Below, piece after piece: positions 5,720 to 6,140 of a stretch of DNA of 6,140 bases; the first letter of the stretch is position 1; every line of letters begins with the position of its first letter. The position numbers and the translations under genes are program-made. This DNA is from Campylobacteraceae bacterium (lineage in GTDB: Bacteria > Campylobacterota > Campylobacteria > Campylobacterales > Sulfurovaceae), in contig JALWMN010000071.1 in NCBI GenBank assembly GCA_027083895.1, positions 1 to 6,140 on the forward strand, given 5' to 3'. The notes under the pieces are model-generated. The model ran no database searches. It was not told where the DNA came from and was given only the letters and a program-made list of their open reading frames with translations.

Positions 5720-6107
5720 ACAGTAGTTGAAAAAGAGTTCTAGTGAGCTACAGAGTAGTAGAATGTATGCAACTATTTTTGCCATGTTGAAGTCTATAAG
5801 TGTTAAGAGTGTTAGAGCAGTTGTAAAGAGAAGTTCGAAAAATGCTGCTACTCTTTTGGGGCTTCGTCTATCATGATAGTTTTGATTCCTAAAACTTGCT
5901 TAAGTGCTTTTGAGAGCATAACAATGTAGCTGTATTTTGTTGCAATAAAGAGTCGAATAAAGAAATCTATTGCTAAAAGTAGAGGGATAATAAAAGAGTG
6001 GGTATAGAGATAAACAAGAACTGCTAGCGTGATAAAAAAGGCGTTGATCCTTGCTACATTTGCAACTATCTGTTTATTTGAGATTGGGCAACTCTTTTGT
6101 ATTTTTT

Positions 6108-6113
6108 ATCCTT
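6108..6113 (-). promoter_or_regulatory. Shine-Dalgarno site of the DUF4395 pseudogene
   Basis: AAGGAT on the minus strand sits 5-6 bases before the ATA triplet at 6102-6100. This is ideal start spacing and the main reason for placing the lost start codon there. Confidence 0.6.
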
Positions 6114-6120
6114 ATGATTA

Positions 6121-6136
6121 ATTATAAGATATTATA
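6121..6136 (-). promoter_or_regulatory. Candidate -10 boxes for the DUF4395 pseudogene
   Basis: Two minus-strand TATAAT hexamers occur (6126-6121 and 6136-6131). The outer one would start transcription near 6124 and give a leader of about 20 bases. A plus-strand TATAAT at 6133-6138 overlaps, and the DNA is extremely AT-rich, so chance matches are likely. Any -35 would lie outside the window. Confidence 0.4.
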
Positions 6137-6140
6137 ATAT

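Larger units (their letters stand above)
5496..6102 (-). pseudogene. Decayed DUF4395-family integral membrane protein gene, split by a MITE-like insertion
   Basis: The minus strand from 6102 reads (ATA)QKSCPISNKQIVANVARIN, then AFFITLAVLVYLYT, then PLLLAIDFFIRLFIATKYSY, then MIDEAP. This is the pattern I know from DUF4395 membrane proteins: an N-terminal CP, an AIDFFIR block and an APKR block. Function is unknown. The zero frame stops at TAG (5848-5850). If one A is restored in the A run at 5854-5857, it continues as PKRVAAFFELLF to LELFFNYCL, where a 160-bp inverted-repeat element interrupts it. Beyond the element the frame resumes as ECQFYYIYQNLKRLFVKE and a TAA at 5496-5498. Excising the element plus one CTAG (164 bases) gives 147 residues with the expected C-terminal CxxC (CLEC). 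ATA stands where ATG would be, 6 bases after AAGGA. Three independent defects make this a pseudogene. It converges on the HEPN gene with 24 bases between the stops. The family call is from memory of the motif pattern. Confidence 0.82.

Overview
The window is AT-rich chromosomal DNA. It probably comes from a member of the Campylobacterota (Epsilonproteobacteria), of the Sulfurimonas/Sulfurovum/Arcobacter kind. This rests on the look of GatB and GpsA (a short, 295-residue GpsA), heavy use of AGA/GAG/TTA codons, extended TGnTATAAT -10 boxes without a good -35, and a gatB...gpsA gene order that I recall from Campylobacter. The genus is an inference, not a database result.

Layout. Bases 1-185 are a gatB leader with a promoter at about 142-150. 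Bases 186-4764 are a tight four-gene operon on the + strand: gatB (amidotransferase subunit B), a six-transmembrane voltage-sensor-type K+ channel with a cytoplasmic RCK domain, a free-standing RCK (TrkA-N/TrkA-C) protein, and gpsA (glycerol-3-phosphate dehydrogenase). The junctions are a 1-base overlap, a 5-base gap and a 0-base gap, so the operon is very likely co-transcribed and translationally coupled. It joins two housekeeping enzymes to a two-gene potassium-conductance module.

Bases 4754-5471 are a separate unit with its own promoter, whose -35 lies inside the end of gpsA. It is an MNT/HEPN (MntA/HepT-type) toxin-antitoxin pair. The MNT antitoxin is intact (GS-X10-DXD). The HEPN toxin gene keeps its Shine-Dalgarno sequence, its start codon, its overlap with the antitoxin and its R-X4-H-X-Y active-site motif, but has an in-frame TGA at codon 13.

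Bases 5472-6140 look empty but are not. Read on the - strand they hold a decayed DUF4395-family membrane-protein gene that ends 24 bases beyond the toxin stop, in convergent orientation. It carries three lesions: ATA where ATG is expected, a one-base loss in an A run, and a roughly 160-bp palindromic miniature element with 17-bp perfect terminal inverted repeats inserted at a CTAG site. Removing the element with one CTAG copy and restoring one A gives a continuous 147-codon reading frame plus stop, ending with the family's C-x-x-C motif. The length arithmetic closes exactly (607-164+1=444 bases). This hidden pseudogene with a precisely mapped MITE-type insertion is the main discovery here. The nonsense-disrupted toxin next to it suggests that the region downstream of gpsA is under relaxed selection.
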